Shown here in pieces: positions 11,301 to 22,970 of a DNA stretch of 64,000 nucleotides (positions within the stretch are counted from its first letter, which is position 1; each line of letters begins with the position of its first letter). Origin of the DNA: Gordius sp. MW1 (taxonomy: Eukaryota; Nematomorpha; Gordioida; Gordea; Gordiidae); assembly GCA_964036665.1 (NCBI GenBank), contig OZ038531.1, positions 1,116,001 to 1,180,000 on the forward strand. The letters run 5' to 3'. The translations under genes and the position numbers were made by a program. The notes below the pieces were generated by a model that was given only the letters and a program-made list of their open reading frames with translations, did no database searches and was not told where the DNA came from.

Positions 11301-14300
11301 ATAAAACTAGAGTGAACTGATTTAAAACAACTAATGTTTACTATTCCCTTTGTTGGTTTTCTGCAATTCTTCATATAATTCGGTAATAAAACTTAAGACC
11401 TAGATATGGTATCTAGGTAAATCATATTATATGTAAAACTAAGTTTTATGTTTTTTGTTGTTTTAAATATATTAGGAGACATCTAGTTTATATTTTATTT
11501 TATTATTACAGCCTCAGTTAGAATCACGATTGCGGGAAATAGCTATAGCCACTCGGCAAACCAAATCTAACGATGGCCTATACAGGAATCTCCTATTCTA
11601 TGGTCCACCCGGGACTGGTAAAACTATGTTTGCAAAAGTAATTATAACCATTTTCAATCCTCTTTTTAGGTTTATTCTAATGCTTAAATGTTAGAAAAAT
11701 TAGTGCATTTTGTTATTTCACTATGTATGCTGGGGTTAGCTTTCTAGAAGTTTGTGGGAAAAGTTGATTACTAAACTTGAGGCTCTTTAAATTTTTTTCC
11801 AACCAGCAGGCCGGGCTTGCCTTTGCAGATCTCTAATAAAGTCTATCCTAAGAAAATGAAGCTTTCCCAATTTTCCTGGTTTACATTTTTTTGTTGGAAG
11901 TGCATATAATACACACCCTCTTACTTGTATTTTATTAATTTATATAGAGTTTAGCTACGCATTCAGGCATGGACTACGCCATAATGACGGGTGGTGACGT
12001 ATCCCCCATGGGACCTCAAGGCGTTTCGGCCATCCATAAATTATTCGATTGGGCTTTAACTAGTCGAAGGGGGTAATTCAAGCCCTCTTTGCCCCCAGAC
12101 ATATTTTATTTTATAAATTTACACTCCCCATGCATATTTTGCAGAGAGATTTACACTTACACTCGTTAATTTAAATAATGGCAATAAAGAATCTAGATAG
12201 TATTATAGATTGATAATAGTAAACTGGTGAGCAGCTGACTTTTGCGTTGACATACATTTATAAAGTAACCGAGACTGACATTTTAAGACAGTTTTTAGCA
12301 ATTTGTGCGAAGTCAAATTGCGAAAGTTTGGAAGAAAGGATAATGTTTAAGATTAAATTATTTGACAAGATGAATAGCGTTTTGATTTGTTAATATATAT
12401 ACCTCGCCCACGCCTTGGCTGAAATATCAGCTGTTGCCTAAGGGTACTATGTAGAGAGCTTAAAATTTTTAACTCTCAGAACCTGATAAATGCTTTTTAA
12501 TCTAAAATAAACGACGCGTCTATAATTTTTGTTAACCCTGATCGTTTACAGTTTGCTGCTATTCGTGGACGAAGCCGACGCCTTCCTCAAAAAGCGATCT
12601 AGAGTACGTTGAAATTCATATTGAAATTTTTGCAAAATCAATTGTTTGTATGTTATTTTTAAAAATTAACGCTTTCGTTTTTATACCTCGTACAGGAATA
12701 CATTAGTGAAGACCTTAGGAGCTCGCTCAATGCTTTCCTATACCGCACGGGTGAACAGTCGAATAAGTAATTGGAAAAGGGTGGATTTTTTGGTTTTTCC
12801 ATTTTCGCAATATTATTAATATTGTCACAAGTAATTAGAACCTAAAGTAGTGTTGTAAAAGCGGCTGAGTTTCGCTTGGTCCACCTTTGGTTTTAGTCGA
12901 CTAAACCTAAACAGACCAACCGGTTTTTGGTCTGTTTTTCTTAGTCGCATAAAGAGACCAAATGTTTTTACAAAACAAAACCCAGCCGCTTTTACAACAT
13001 TACCCTAAAGTTTGGTTCTCGCTTTTTAACAAACGCGACTACTAACTGAACCGGAGGTCTGCAAAACGATGTTTATATGCCCAGAATCTGCCCCGACCCG
13101 AAATTGTTTAAATTTTGTTGCTTTAAATAAAAAAAAATTCCCCAAATTCTTGAAGTTAGACAAAAGCATTTGCGTCTCTTTAAAATTAAACCTAAAAAAT
13201 ATCGTTTTTTTGAACCTACGAAGAATAAGTTATCTACAGCTCCCGGAGGACTAACTAGCACCTTTTTCGGGCTTAATTTGGTAAACTGGTCGATCTAAAA
13301 CGACCAATGTTAAGTTTCCACTTGTCTTCGATTTTTTTGTAAGCTCTCCGTGCAGGTATCTAGATTTTAAAAATTGTCGCCAAAAGGTTTCTAAAATACG
13401 GCATCGCCATCTTTGTAATTTACTATAAAATCATGCACAGAATATTTATAAAAAAAATTAAAATGATATTTATTATTAAAACAGCAAATATATTTTTCAC
13501 ATCATAAACTCTCTCGGAGATGACCCAAATTCTAGCATATATGTCCTATCGAAACGTATTAATTATTATTTATCTGATATAGAACTAAGCCAAAGCAACG
13601 CTTGGCCGGGCACAGCTAGTTATTTCAAAACTAAAATTAAACTGTTTAACCGGTTAGATTTATGTTGGTATTGGCGAGCAATACGCCCGAGCAATTCGAT
13701 TTCGCCATTAACGATCGGCTAGATGAATTGCTCGAATTTCGGCCCCCAGGAATAGAAGAGAGACAACGCATGGTTTTGCTTTACTTCGACAAATACATTT
13801 TGCAAATTTGTATGGACGGACGTGGTAAGCGAAGGTAAACTCAATGTAAAATCTCGCTTAAATCATCGACTGTTTTTGGAAAATTTAGGATTATTCGATA
13901 AGTTTTCGCCTCAATCTTAGAAAATTTGTTGTGGTGGCTTTCTTATGGTTTTGTTATGTTTGTAGGAAATTTGGGAATTTTTCTTTAGGTTTTGTCTCAA
14001 TCTTATAAAAGTTATGGTGGTTTTTTATAATCTCGATTATATTACAGTTTATACAATATATACTGTATATGGAGGTTATGTTAAGTTTTTGTGGAATCTA
14101 GAGTGCTATGGGCTAGTAGTGTCGTAAAAACGGCAGGTCTGTTTAGTCGACCTTTGTGGTGTAACTAAGACTAACGGTCGACTCTGGGCTGTTTTTCAAT
14201 TTTGACTAAGCCTAGAGGTCGACCAAGAAAAATAGACCAAAGCACCCGTTTTTACACAACTATGGGCTCTTACATTAAATGGCTTCGTTTTCAGCCCCCC

Positions 14301-17300
14301 GATGGCTGATTCCGCGTTAAGACATTATACATTTTAAACATGAAGATTTACACTTCAACACATCTCTCCATTAATATTCAACATATATAACCAGCTTCAA
14401 AAAACTTCAAGATTTATTCAATCCTATATAACCAATACAAGTTTATTTTTCATCAAATGATGTTGATAATATAAACTAAATTATGTATACTTAAAAGGCT
14501 CTGCACAATTTAGCCATTGAACAACTAAAATTACTTTATTTTTGCATTAATATAAAAGAATAATATGCTCTAAATAACTTTTCAATATTTCCCAATTAAT
14601 TTACATCACATTTATTTCTTCATCCTTATTCCTTAGCAAGACTATTATAGTAGTATATTTAATTACAACATTTCTATACCAATTATATCTCATTAAATCC
14701 CAATAAAACTTATAGGAAAACATCTGCTATTCAGGCAATACCCAATTATATATTCATACCAATAAACCCTGATCTTTACTGGATAAATGGTTTAATCTTT
14801 TTAAAACAGATTATCAAAATTTGAGATAAATATAATTTTATGTTTCATATTATCTTTCATTTATGCAATATAAAATTTGACTGTGCTCATTTACGTACTC
14901 CCTGATCTCACCTTAAAGGGTTAAATTTAATTGCTAACAACCTACTTTTGCTGTATACCACTTAAATATGAGAATAAACAAACTTGTGTTATTACATAAA
15001 GGCATAATAACAATATAACACATACCCTGTGAATTTCAACCTTGCACGTTTGAAATTCTTATTAATCTTTATTTATCACCTTACACCCATGGTAGCACTT
15101 AAATCTCTATGCCCTACATGTAAGAGGAACATTTGTTTAAACAAAAAAATTTGTTTTGTCCCCCATGGCCCATTATCAGCTAAATGCCCTTCATCTGGTA
15201 AGCTGGCCCCTCCAAATATAATTAGAAATTGAATCTAATAATAATATTGACATTATACCTAACTCTAGTACATTCTCAGCTACCCCTAATAATGTTTATT
15301 ACAGTGATGAGCCTCCTGATTCAACATGGAGTAAAGTCCTTTTGGCACATGGCTTCACCCCCACAATTTCAAGAATTCCAAGAGGAGCACGACCTTGTTT
15401 GCAACAATTTTTAATAAACTTGCTAAATACTATCATAAGTGACCCACACAACATTGTTGCATGGGAAAAATTAATCAAATTCTCTTCTCACATTTTGGCC
15501 CCACCCAAATCTAAGGAAACAAACCTATCACAAAAAATTAAATTTTGAATTTTGACATTAATAATACACTTGCAGATTATACACCTGATGAACGAAAATT
15601 AATATCATCAACTCCAAAACAAACAGCAACTAGGATATCCAGGAAAATTCACTCTTTTAATATAAAAGGAGCCATGAGACTTTTAGAGGAGAACAATCCA
15701 ATTGTAACCCCTAGCCAGGAATCATATGAACACCTCCTTGCCAAACACCCAAAACATTTGTCTCAGGATTGCTTCCCCCTTGTGCCATCCAACTTAACCC
15801 TAGAATCCTCAGAAATTAGTGAAGCTATCCATTCCTTTCCAATTGACTCTGCTGCAGGTTTGGATGGTATCAAACTAATTTATCTTCAAGATCTTATTAA
15901 AATTGAAAATATCAATTCTTCAATTCTGCTCGTTGCACTAACTAAATTTTGCAATTTAATTATTAATGGCAACATTCCTCAAGAAGTACGACCAATAATT
16001 TTCGGGGCCAAGTTACTTGCTATTCAAAAACAGAACAAAACTCTAAGACCGATCGCCATCGGCGGAGTCTTCCGGAGAATCATATCTAAAGTTATATGCA
16101 AATCAATCAAGCATAATTTATCCCCATCTCTAATGCCTCATCAGCTAGGATTCGGTGTTAAAGGGGGTTGTGAAATAGCTACGCATGCTGCTAGATTGAC
16201 CCTTGAAAATTTACCGCCTAGCGAGTCTTTTATAAAATTAGACTTTCAAAATGCCTTTAACAACCATAGAAATTCCTTTATTAACACTTTCATCGATGCT
16301 TTTCCCCAATATGCCAACTATATTCTTTTAAGTTATGGCACCCCGTCTATTTTAAAATTTGGACAATTTTTCATTGATTCAGCTGAGGGCATTCAACAGG
16401 GGGACCCCCTTGGCCCCCCCTTATTTTGTATGGCCATCAAACCATTAATAGATGAAATCAACGACAAATGCAATTTGAGGTTAAACGTATGGTATCTCGA
16501 CGATGCCACCCTATCAGGCACCACGGAAGAGCTAATCAAAGCTCTTAACATCATTAATGAATACTACATAAAACTTAACCTATCATTAAACGCGACAAAA
16601 TGCGAAATTTATTCTGACAGCACAACAGACATTCACCCATCCTTTGCATCTTTTCTACGCCTCGAGAAGGACGAGGTATTTTTACTAGGTTCTCCAATAG
16701 GCGGTCCTGAATGCTTAAGAAGTTATCTCGACAATAACCTTAAAAATTTAAAATGTAAAAATGAAATTTTTAAGCTTATGCCCGCCCATCACGCATTTTA
16801 CATATTGAAAAACTACTTTAATATAGCCAAAATATTATTTTGCTTCCGATCAACAAGCGCATTTTTGCATACACATATTTTACATAATGCGAAACCCACA
16901 TAAAATCTGTCATCGAATCCACTCTGAACTTATCATTCGATACTAACACCTGGCTACAAGCCACATTACCAACAAAATCTGGGGGTCTGGGAATTCGTTC
17001 ACCAAGCTCTTTATCCTTGGCCTCATTTATATCATCCCACTTATCCTCAAAATCCATCGTCGCCAAACTAATTTCATACCCCCTTGATGAAACATTTATA
17101 CAGGCCCTATCCCTTTGGAATTTAAATGTTCTACCAGAAAGCTCACCACCAAAAACACCAAATCAAAAGGATTGGGATGCATGTTTGGTTTCGCGCTCCG
17201 TTGCTTATCTCCTTTCGAGCTGCGATACCAAACAACATTACAACCTTAGATCTTTGGTGTTTGATAAATCTGGACTTGAATGGCTAGAGGCTTTTCCTAG

Positions 17301-18597
17301 CAGGTCTTCCAATATGATGTTAGAGGATTGCGAGCTATCCTACAATGTAGCACTACGCCTTGGAATAAAATACACAAAGGCATATGCCTGTAAAAATTGC
17401 AACCTGCCTGTGGATGAAGAAGCACGCCATCCGTTACACTGCAGACTTAATAAATTTAGACACTTGCGACACTCTAAAATTAATTCTATTATCCAGTCAG
17501 CTTTAGAAAGGCCCAAATCCCATCCATACTTGAACCTTCAGATCCTGCCCTTGAAGGTCGAATGCGTCCTAACGGTTCATCGCTAGTCCCATGGGAAAAT
17601 GGTCTCCTTTTAAAGTGGGATTTTACATGCATAGACCTATTTGCCCCCTCTAATCTTAATTATGACCCCATGGCCCTCGCCGAAGAACGCAAGCTCCAAA
17701 AATACAAGGCCCTTTTGGACTCTAGTATTTTTATCCCAATAGTTTCCTCCTGTTCAGGATCCTATGGAAAAATGGCGTTGGCTTTATTCAAAGAAATAGG
17801 CAGGCGATCCCCTCCCTCCAAATATTCCCCCGCATTTTTATTAAAACAATCAATAGCCATCTTAATTGCAAAATTTAATTTCAAATCTTTTTTGGATTCC
17901 TGGCCTCTTCTAAAAGAGGAAGATGAAAACATATTACTCATATAATGTTTTTTTAATATCATTATTATATATTTGTACTTAATATTATGTTTAAATATAT
18001 ATCAATAAACAAATTTAATCTCAAAAAAAAAAAATTATAAAAGCCGTCTTATAACATGAACAATTTGAGCATGTCCTACAAGACACTTATTTAATATAAA
18101 TTGAAGTGGAATTAAGCACTCTACCGCATAAACAGACACTTTTTTGCAATTTTATTTTTTGCCTGTATCTTGGTCAAAAAATTTAGATTTTTTATAATCA
18201 TCTCAAAAACTGGAAGTTACTTTTATATATTAAGAGTTTTTTTGTTAATATGATAGGAAGTTGAAACTAGGTGATTTCGATTACGTCAAAAAATGCTCGG
18301 AAATTGCTGCTATAACGGAAGGGCTATCGGGACGAGAAATTTCTAAATTAATCGTATCTCTTCAGGTAAGAAGCATTTAGATAAATGTTATGTGTTTCTT
18401 TATCATTTTATGTTATTATTTTAATATGTGCAAAAAAAAATATTTTAAAATGTACATAGGCTAGTTTGTTTGCATCTCTGGATGGAATCTTGACGGAAAA
18501 AATGATAGACGAAAGAGTAGTTAGCGTGATGGAACAACACGCTAAAAAAGTTAACTGGGACTCGGGAAATCCCAAAAGCAGCAATGCTCAATCATGA
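8356..18597 (+). CDS. ATAD3: ATAD3, mitochondrial AAA+ ATPase (16 exons)
   Basis: ATAD3 spans the mitochondrial inner membrane and supports nucleoid and membrane organisation. Exons: 8356-8533, 8579-8655, 8689-8790, 8830-8889, 8927-8996, 9569-9734, 9923-9992, 10159-10314, 10865-10921, 11512-11637, 11948-12072, 12552-12603, 12696-12766, 13658-13834, 18257-18365, 18460-18597. All junctions have GT-AG ends and matching phases, giving 577 residues (human ATAD3A is 586). Visible parts: Pro-rich N-terminus; coiled coil at about 40-225; a membrane segment near 242-256 ([14 protein letters not shown]); Walker A GPPGTGKT at 343-350; Walker [11 protein letters not shown] at about 397-406; then the conserved SNTPEQFD block and C-terminal AAA lid. 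The first introns are 33-45 bp. Intron 14 (13835-18256) carries a MITE and a LINE. The start is set by the conserved MSWLFGF peptide. It appears intact. Confidence 0.96.
12850..13000. mobile_element. TA-flanked MITE, family 'GTGTTGTAAAA', copy 1
   Basis: It starts GTGTTGTAAAAGCGGCTG and ends CAGCCGCTTTTACAACAT, with TA at 12848-12849 and 13001-13002. The interior is rich in GGTCGAC/GTCGACTAA and in repeated GGTCTGTTTTT. It sits in an ATAD3 intron. The same ends recur at several places in ATAD3 and septin introns. Confidence 0.8.
13589..13619 (+). mobile_element. Helitron-type 3' terminus
   Basis: A short hairpin (GCCAA at 13589-13593, TTGGC at 13602-13606) is followed by CTAG at 13616-13619 and then T. 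A hairpin about ten bases before CTRR with T outside is the Helitron 3' signature. It parallels the end at 63971-63998. No matching 5' TC terminus was found upstream, so this is probably a truncated copy. Confidence 0.6.
14119..14260. mobile_element. TA-flanked MITE, family 'GTGTTGTAAAA', copy 2
   Basis: It starts GTGTCGTAAAAACGGC and ends GGGTGCTTT-like sequence with CCCGTTTTTACACAAC, with TA on both sides (14117-14118, 14261-14262). It is in ATAD3 intron 14. Confidence 0.7.
15029..18034 (+). mobile_element. LINE with restriction-like endonuclease, in ATAD3 intron 14
   Basis: Non-LTR retrotransposon in the sense orientation of the host gene. Order: Cys-rich zinc-finger-like start (CPTCKRNIC, about 15110); a conserved N-terminal block (RIPRGARPC, 15373-15399); reverse transcriptase 15545-16903 with [10 protein letters not shown] and catalytic WYLDD; a Cys/His knuckle ([18 protein letters not shown], about 17389-17442); and a C-terminal domain of the PD-(D/E)XK type ([14 protein letters not shown], then [13 protein letters not shown]). 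An A-rich tail ends it at 18023-18034. Frameshifts near 15545, 16900 and 17560 break the reading frame. The endonuclease motif reads RPNG here but RPDG in the related copy at 52.3 kb. RLE-bearing LINEs include R2, R4, NeSL and CRE types; I do not assign a clade. The 5' end is uncertain. Confidence 0.82.
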
Positions 18598-18699
18598 ATT
18601 AGAAACGCGAACTTTTTTTTGTAAATCGTGAAATTGTTGCATTATTATTATTATACACTTTTGTTATTTGTTGAATTTTATAATTTTTAAATTTTCTAA

Positions 18700-18705
18700 A
18701 ATAAA
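18700..18705 (+). promoter_or_regulatory. Polyadenylation hexamer of ATAD3
   Basis: AATAAA lies about 100 bp after the ATAD3 stop codon, the likely cleavage signal. Confidence 0.5.
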
Positions 18706-18899
18706 AATCAAACTGTTGGGGTTTATCCATTCTTGCCACACCCCATGTAAAATTTTTGGTAGAATTTTTGTTCGAAAATAAAATAAATTCTATAAACTGG
18801 TCACAAATGCTTTGAGAGAGTTCTGTATTAAACACAAATAAAAGAATTTAAGTGGATTATTTTGAAATTACTCCTTAAAAACCATGAAAACGGTTGCAG

Positions 18900-20530
18900 A
18901 ATGACGAACATCAGAATGCAAATGATTTGTCGAATAACGTAGCTAAACCGGTAGCAAAGTGTATTTTAGGGGTGGCAAACAAACGGGACCATAAAGGAGG
19001 CGATGGCTTATGTACAAATTGGCCAAGATAAGGAGGAAGAAAAGTCGCGATATCGGAATCCTTAAAATAGTCAAAAACGGGAAGGGTCAAACTTATTCAA
19101 GCCCGTAGGAAGTGATTGAAAAGTGGAAAGGATATTTTAAGAAACTTATGAATATTGCAAATGATAAAGATTCCCTTCCCTATTTGAAGCATTGCTCGGA
19201 TGCCGTTAAGAAGGATTTACGACCATGACGAACCTTCTTAACAAGATATTGGTAAAAGAGCGAATTCCTAATCAATAGAAAGCAGGCACGATTATACCTT
19301 TTAAGGCAAAGGAGACGCTCAGGACTGTGGCAATTACAGAGGTATCAAGCTAACTTGCCACTTCTTAAAGCTTATGGAAAGGATCTTAGGGTGAAAAAGA
19401 AGGTCGAGATATAGGCTAACCAATTCGGATTTGTGGCCGGCAAATCCATAATCGACCCAATCTTCGCACTAAGACAAATGATGTATTAGATAGTGAAATG
19501 AGAAGACCTAATACATAGGGTCTTTATCGACTTAGACAAAGCTTATGATGACACGGTCCCCCGCAATTAATATAGTGGTGCCTGAGAAAACAAAAATTTC
19601 CTGACGCATATATACGGCCTATGAAAAGAATTTATGATGTCTCAAATTTTTGCATTAAGACGACAGTTGGAGACTAAACTTTTTCAAGTTGAAACTGGAT
19701 TACATCAAGGATCTGCTTCAAGTCTTTTTATCAATATAATTATAGACGCGATAACGAAAGACATTCAAAAGCCATTGCCATGGTGTAAGCCATATGCCGA
19801 TGATATAATACTATGCGAAAAAACAAAGGTAAAAAGCGCTTAGCAGAATATTGTTTAACGGTCAACGATTAAATACGGTAGACATTTAAATGTACGTTAC
19901 AGGCAGCCCATCGCAGGATGACCATCTAAAGTACCCAAAAGTGGACAGGTTTACATACGGCTCGATCATATAGAGAGGTTGCGCAAAGCAATGCACGGAT
20001 CTAAAAAGAATGGTTTGATGGCGAAGTATATCGGTGTAATGTGCGACTGCCAATATGGTTGAAGAGCAAAGCTTACAAATCCATCGTAAGACCGGTGTTA
20101 CTCTATGGAAGTGAAACATGGGCATTAAACACCACGGAAGGTAAGCTATTACAAGCCACAGAGATGAGAGGGATACGGTGGAGCTTGGGGTATACTAAGC
20201 TCGACCATATGACGAATGACCTGCTCATGATAAAAATGGGTATTCAATCTATGACGGACATGATTAACGAAATTCGGCTAAGGTGGTATGGGCATATACT
20301 AAGAAGGTACATGAATGACGTAAATCAAAAAGTACTGGGCATGGAGGTACCGGGAAAGAGAGAAAAACGATGACCCCGTATCACTTAAAAAGGGTAAGTA
20401 CATAAAGTTATGAGAACAAAAGAGATTTGTCAAGATGTGGCACTCACCCGGTCAAGATGGAAGAAACTTATTAAAACAAACCCCACAGCTGTGGAACCAA
20501 ATAACTGATAAACGAGAAGAAGAAGAATTA
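18900..20530 (+). pseudogene. RTE-type LINE remnant, copy 1
   Basis: Translated pieces in several frames give GNYRGIKLTCH, NQFGFVAGKS, FIDLDKAYD, ETGLHQGSA and KPYADDIIL, in the order of an RTE-type reverse transcriptase. The conserved C-terminal block LLYGSETWALNTTEGK...WSLGYTKLDH is at 20098-20200. Many stops and frameshifts show it is dead. It ends in a GAA-rich run near 20514-20527, like the short-repeat 3' ends of RTE elements. Confidence 0.8.
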
Positions 20531-21387
20531 TAAGGAAAAATAATTAACAAATAATTTGTGTGCATATTATGTCCTCAAGAAAAATGTGAGCCCTCTAATA
20601 TCACACCTATTTAGCTCTTAAAATTATTGAATTTTGTAATTTTTTGCTATGTTTTTTTAAATATTTTCATTCAAAACTTTGTACATAAAATGTACAAGTA
20701 TATACCCAAAATAATTATTTTTAATTTTTATAACTTCGTTGAATAAATTGATCATGAGCAATCTTATCTCTAATATGTATGAATCATTTTCAATTAACTT
20801 TAGAATGGCAAAAAACTAAAAGTTTTGTTTGTAAACTTCTAGATTTTCTTCTAATATAAGTTTGCTAATACTTTCTGCTCTTTCGAATGCCAATTTTAAT
20901 TCCAAAACATCTTTGTCACTACCATCTCTTTAAAAATATCATTGGTCACCAAATAATGGACTTATTGAATCCGGCGTGTTTGCAGTTCTGGTAGAGTTTT
21001 TGACGGTGAACACAAATATATTTTTAGTTTCTTGCCTATAAGTCGTTTTGAAATATTTGCTGTCATAATTGCTTAATACAGCGATTTGGGCGTTATTTAT
21101 ACGTTAATAACTTGCAAATTATTCGGGATAATCCTAATTTGATAAATTTGATTTAAAATAAAGGGAAGAGGAATCCATTGAAGTGACTTTTACCCTAGCT
21201 CTATTTGACATAATACTTATCTCTATCTTTTTACATCAACAAATTGCCCCAGACTTAAGGTCGCCCTCCCTTCCCTTTAATACAAAGAATTTTGTCTATT
21301 CTATACGCAAGGTCCACTAAAAGCCAGTTACAAAATCAATTGGATTTTTATTTATGTTTTATAAAGTATAAATAACGGTTTGTTTTT
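20531..21387. other. AT-rich intergenic stretch with one dispersed repeat
   Basis: No gene is seen. About 20960-21080 resembles 57050-57140 and the reverse complement of about 25040-25110 (the shared core is a TTTGCAG-TTCTGGT-GAGTTTTT string and then GTGAACAC). These form a dispersed repeat family. Confidence 0.5.
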
Positions 21388-22852
21388 TAATTGCTATGCA
21401 ATTTATGGGCTCGTTTTTTGGTTGTCCGTCTGTTGTCCGTTGTCTACCCTCCCTATCTATTTGCATTGGGTATATTAGGTTATCGATTTTTTAAATTAAT
21501 GCATGAGAAAGAGGTGCCCCACCCCTCATCTCTATCTCCCTCGGTGTGTTATATATAAGATTTGTTAAATTATCTATTATTTCAAAAACATAAATAAAAG
21601 TTGTTTACTTTTAATTGCTATGCAATTTAACTAGTTATATAATAAACATAAATAAAAGCTGTTTACTTTTAATTGCTATGCAATTTAACTAGTTTTTTAG
21701 TTAGAATCCCGGAGTTTTTTTTGACTCTTATGATTGTTCTTGTTACTATCATTAATAATAAGAATTTTTGGCCGTCCGCTGGCTCCTGACCGATGGAAAA
21801 TGACCATTGGCCAAAATGTGAATCGAAATTATTTTTTTCGTTTTTTTTACTATTATGATTGTTCCTGTTCCTACCATTGCTGTTATGACTTTTAGCCGTC
21901 CGCTGGCTGCTGACCAATGTTATATAATAAACATAAATAAAAGTTGTTTACTTTTAATTGCTATGCAATTTAACTAGTTTTTGGGTTAGAATCCCGGAGT
22001 TTTTTTTGACTCTTATGATTGTTCTTGTTACTATCATTGATAATAAGAATTTTTGGCCGTCCGCTGGCTCTTGACCGATGGAAAAAATGACCATTGGCCA
22101 AAATGTGATTTGAAAATTTTTTTTCGTTTTTTTTTGACTATTATGATTGTTCCTGTTCCTACCATTGCTATTATGACTATTTGGCCGTCCGCTGGCTGCT
22201 GACCAATGGAATAAAATGACCATTGGCCAAAATGTGACTCGAAAATTTTTTTTTCGTTTTTTTTGACTATTATGAATTTATATCCTCTTTTACCGTGTCC
22301 TGGCTGCTGACCAATGGAAAAAAATGACCATTGGCCAAAATGTGCATCAAATTTTTTTTTCCTTTTTTTTGGCTATCATTGACTTATAGAGTATCTGTTG
22401 GTACTGACCAATGGAGAAAAAATGACCATTGGCTAAATTTTTGATTTTTTAATTAAAAATTGTTCAAATTCAACAAAAAATTTCTCCCAACAATTCTGCA
22501 AATTCTTAACATTGTGATGTTTTATAATATAATGTTTGTTAGACCCATAATCACTAAAGGCCATAAAAACTAATGTAATACGCAACTAGATGCAAACACT
22601 AAATCTAACCCTTGCCTATATTACATTTTGCCTATAATTTTGCCTATAAATGGAAAATTTGTATAAATAATTAATTAATCATTAGGCATTTAATACCCTC
22701 CTATAGGCATTCTCGCCCCTTCCCACCTTTCTCGCCCATAAATTGCATAGCAAATATGATACATTTATACGAAGTACAGATGAGTCGTCCCCCCTTCCCT
22801 TCCCCTCTTCCCCTTCCCTTCTCCCCCTTCCCACGAGGGCCGAAGGCCCGAG
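21388..22852. repeat. Composite tandem-rich element, copy A
   Basis: The left edge is TTAATTGCTATGCAATTTAT followed by GGGCTCG. The body is an array of diverged units of about 120-140 bp, each with TGGCCGTCCGCTGG and TGACCATTGGCCAAAATGTG. The right edge is a hairpin, CGAGGGCCGAAGGCCCGAG. The left motif TTGCTATGCAATTTATGGGC recurs inverted near the right end (about 22732-22751), so the copy has subterminal inverted repeats. Long ORFs here are made only of the tandem units and are not genes. Confidence 0.75.
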
Positions 22853-22950
22853 TTTTAATATGTTCCAATTGATCGTTAAATCCAACACGATTTCCATACA
22901 CGGATCAATGCCATCCGTTTAGTTATAGCGCGTTTATATATATTTTTTTT
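22853..22950 (+). mobile_element. 3' tail of an RLE-type LINE between two composite repeats
   Basis: About 22873-22932 matches 52606-52665, the 3' end of the LINE fragment at 52.3 kb (CGTTAAATCCAACACGATTT, then CCATACACGGATCAATGCC). Only the tail is present. Confidence 0.6.
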
Positions 22951-22970
22951 TCAAGTAAACATAAAAATTA

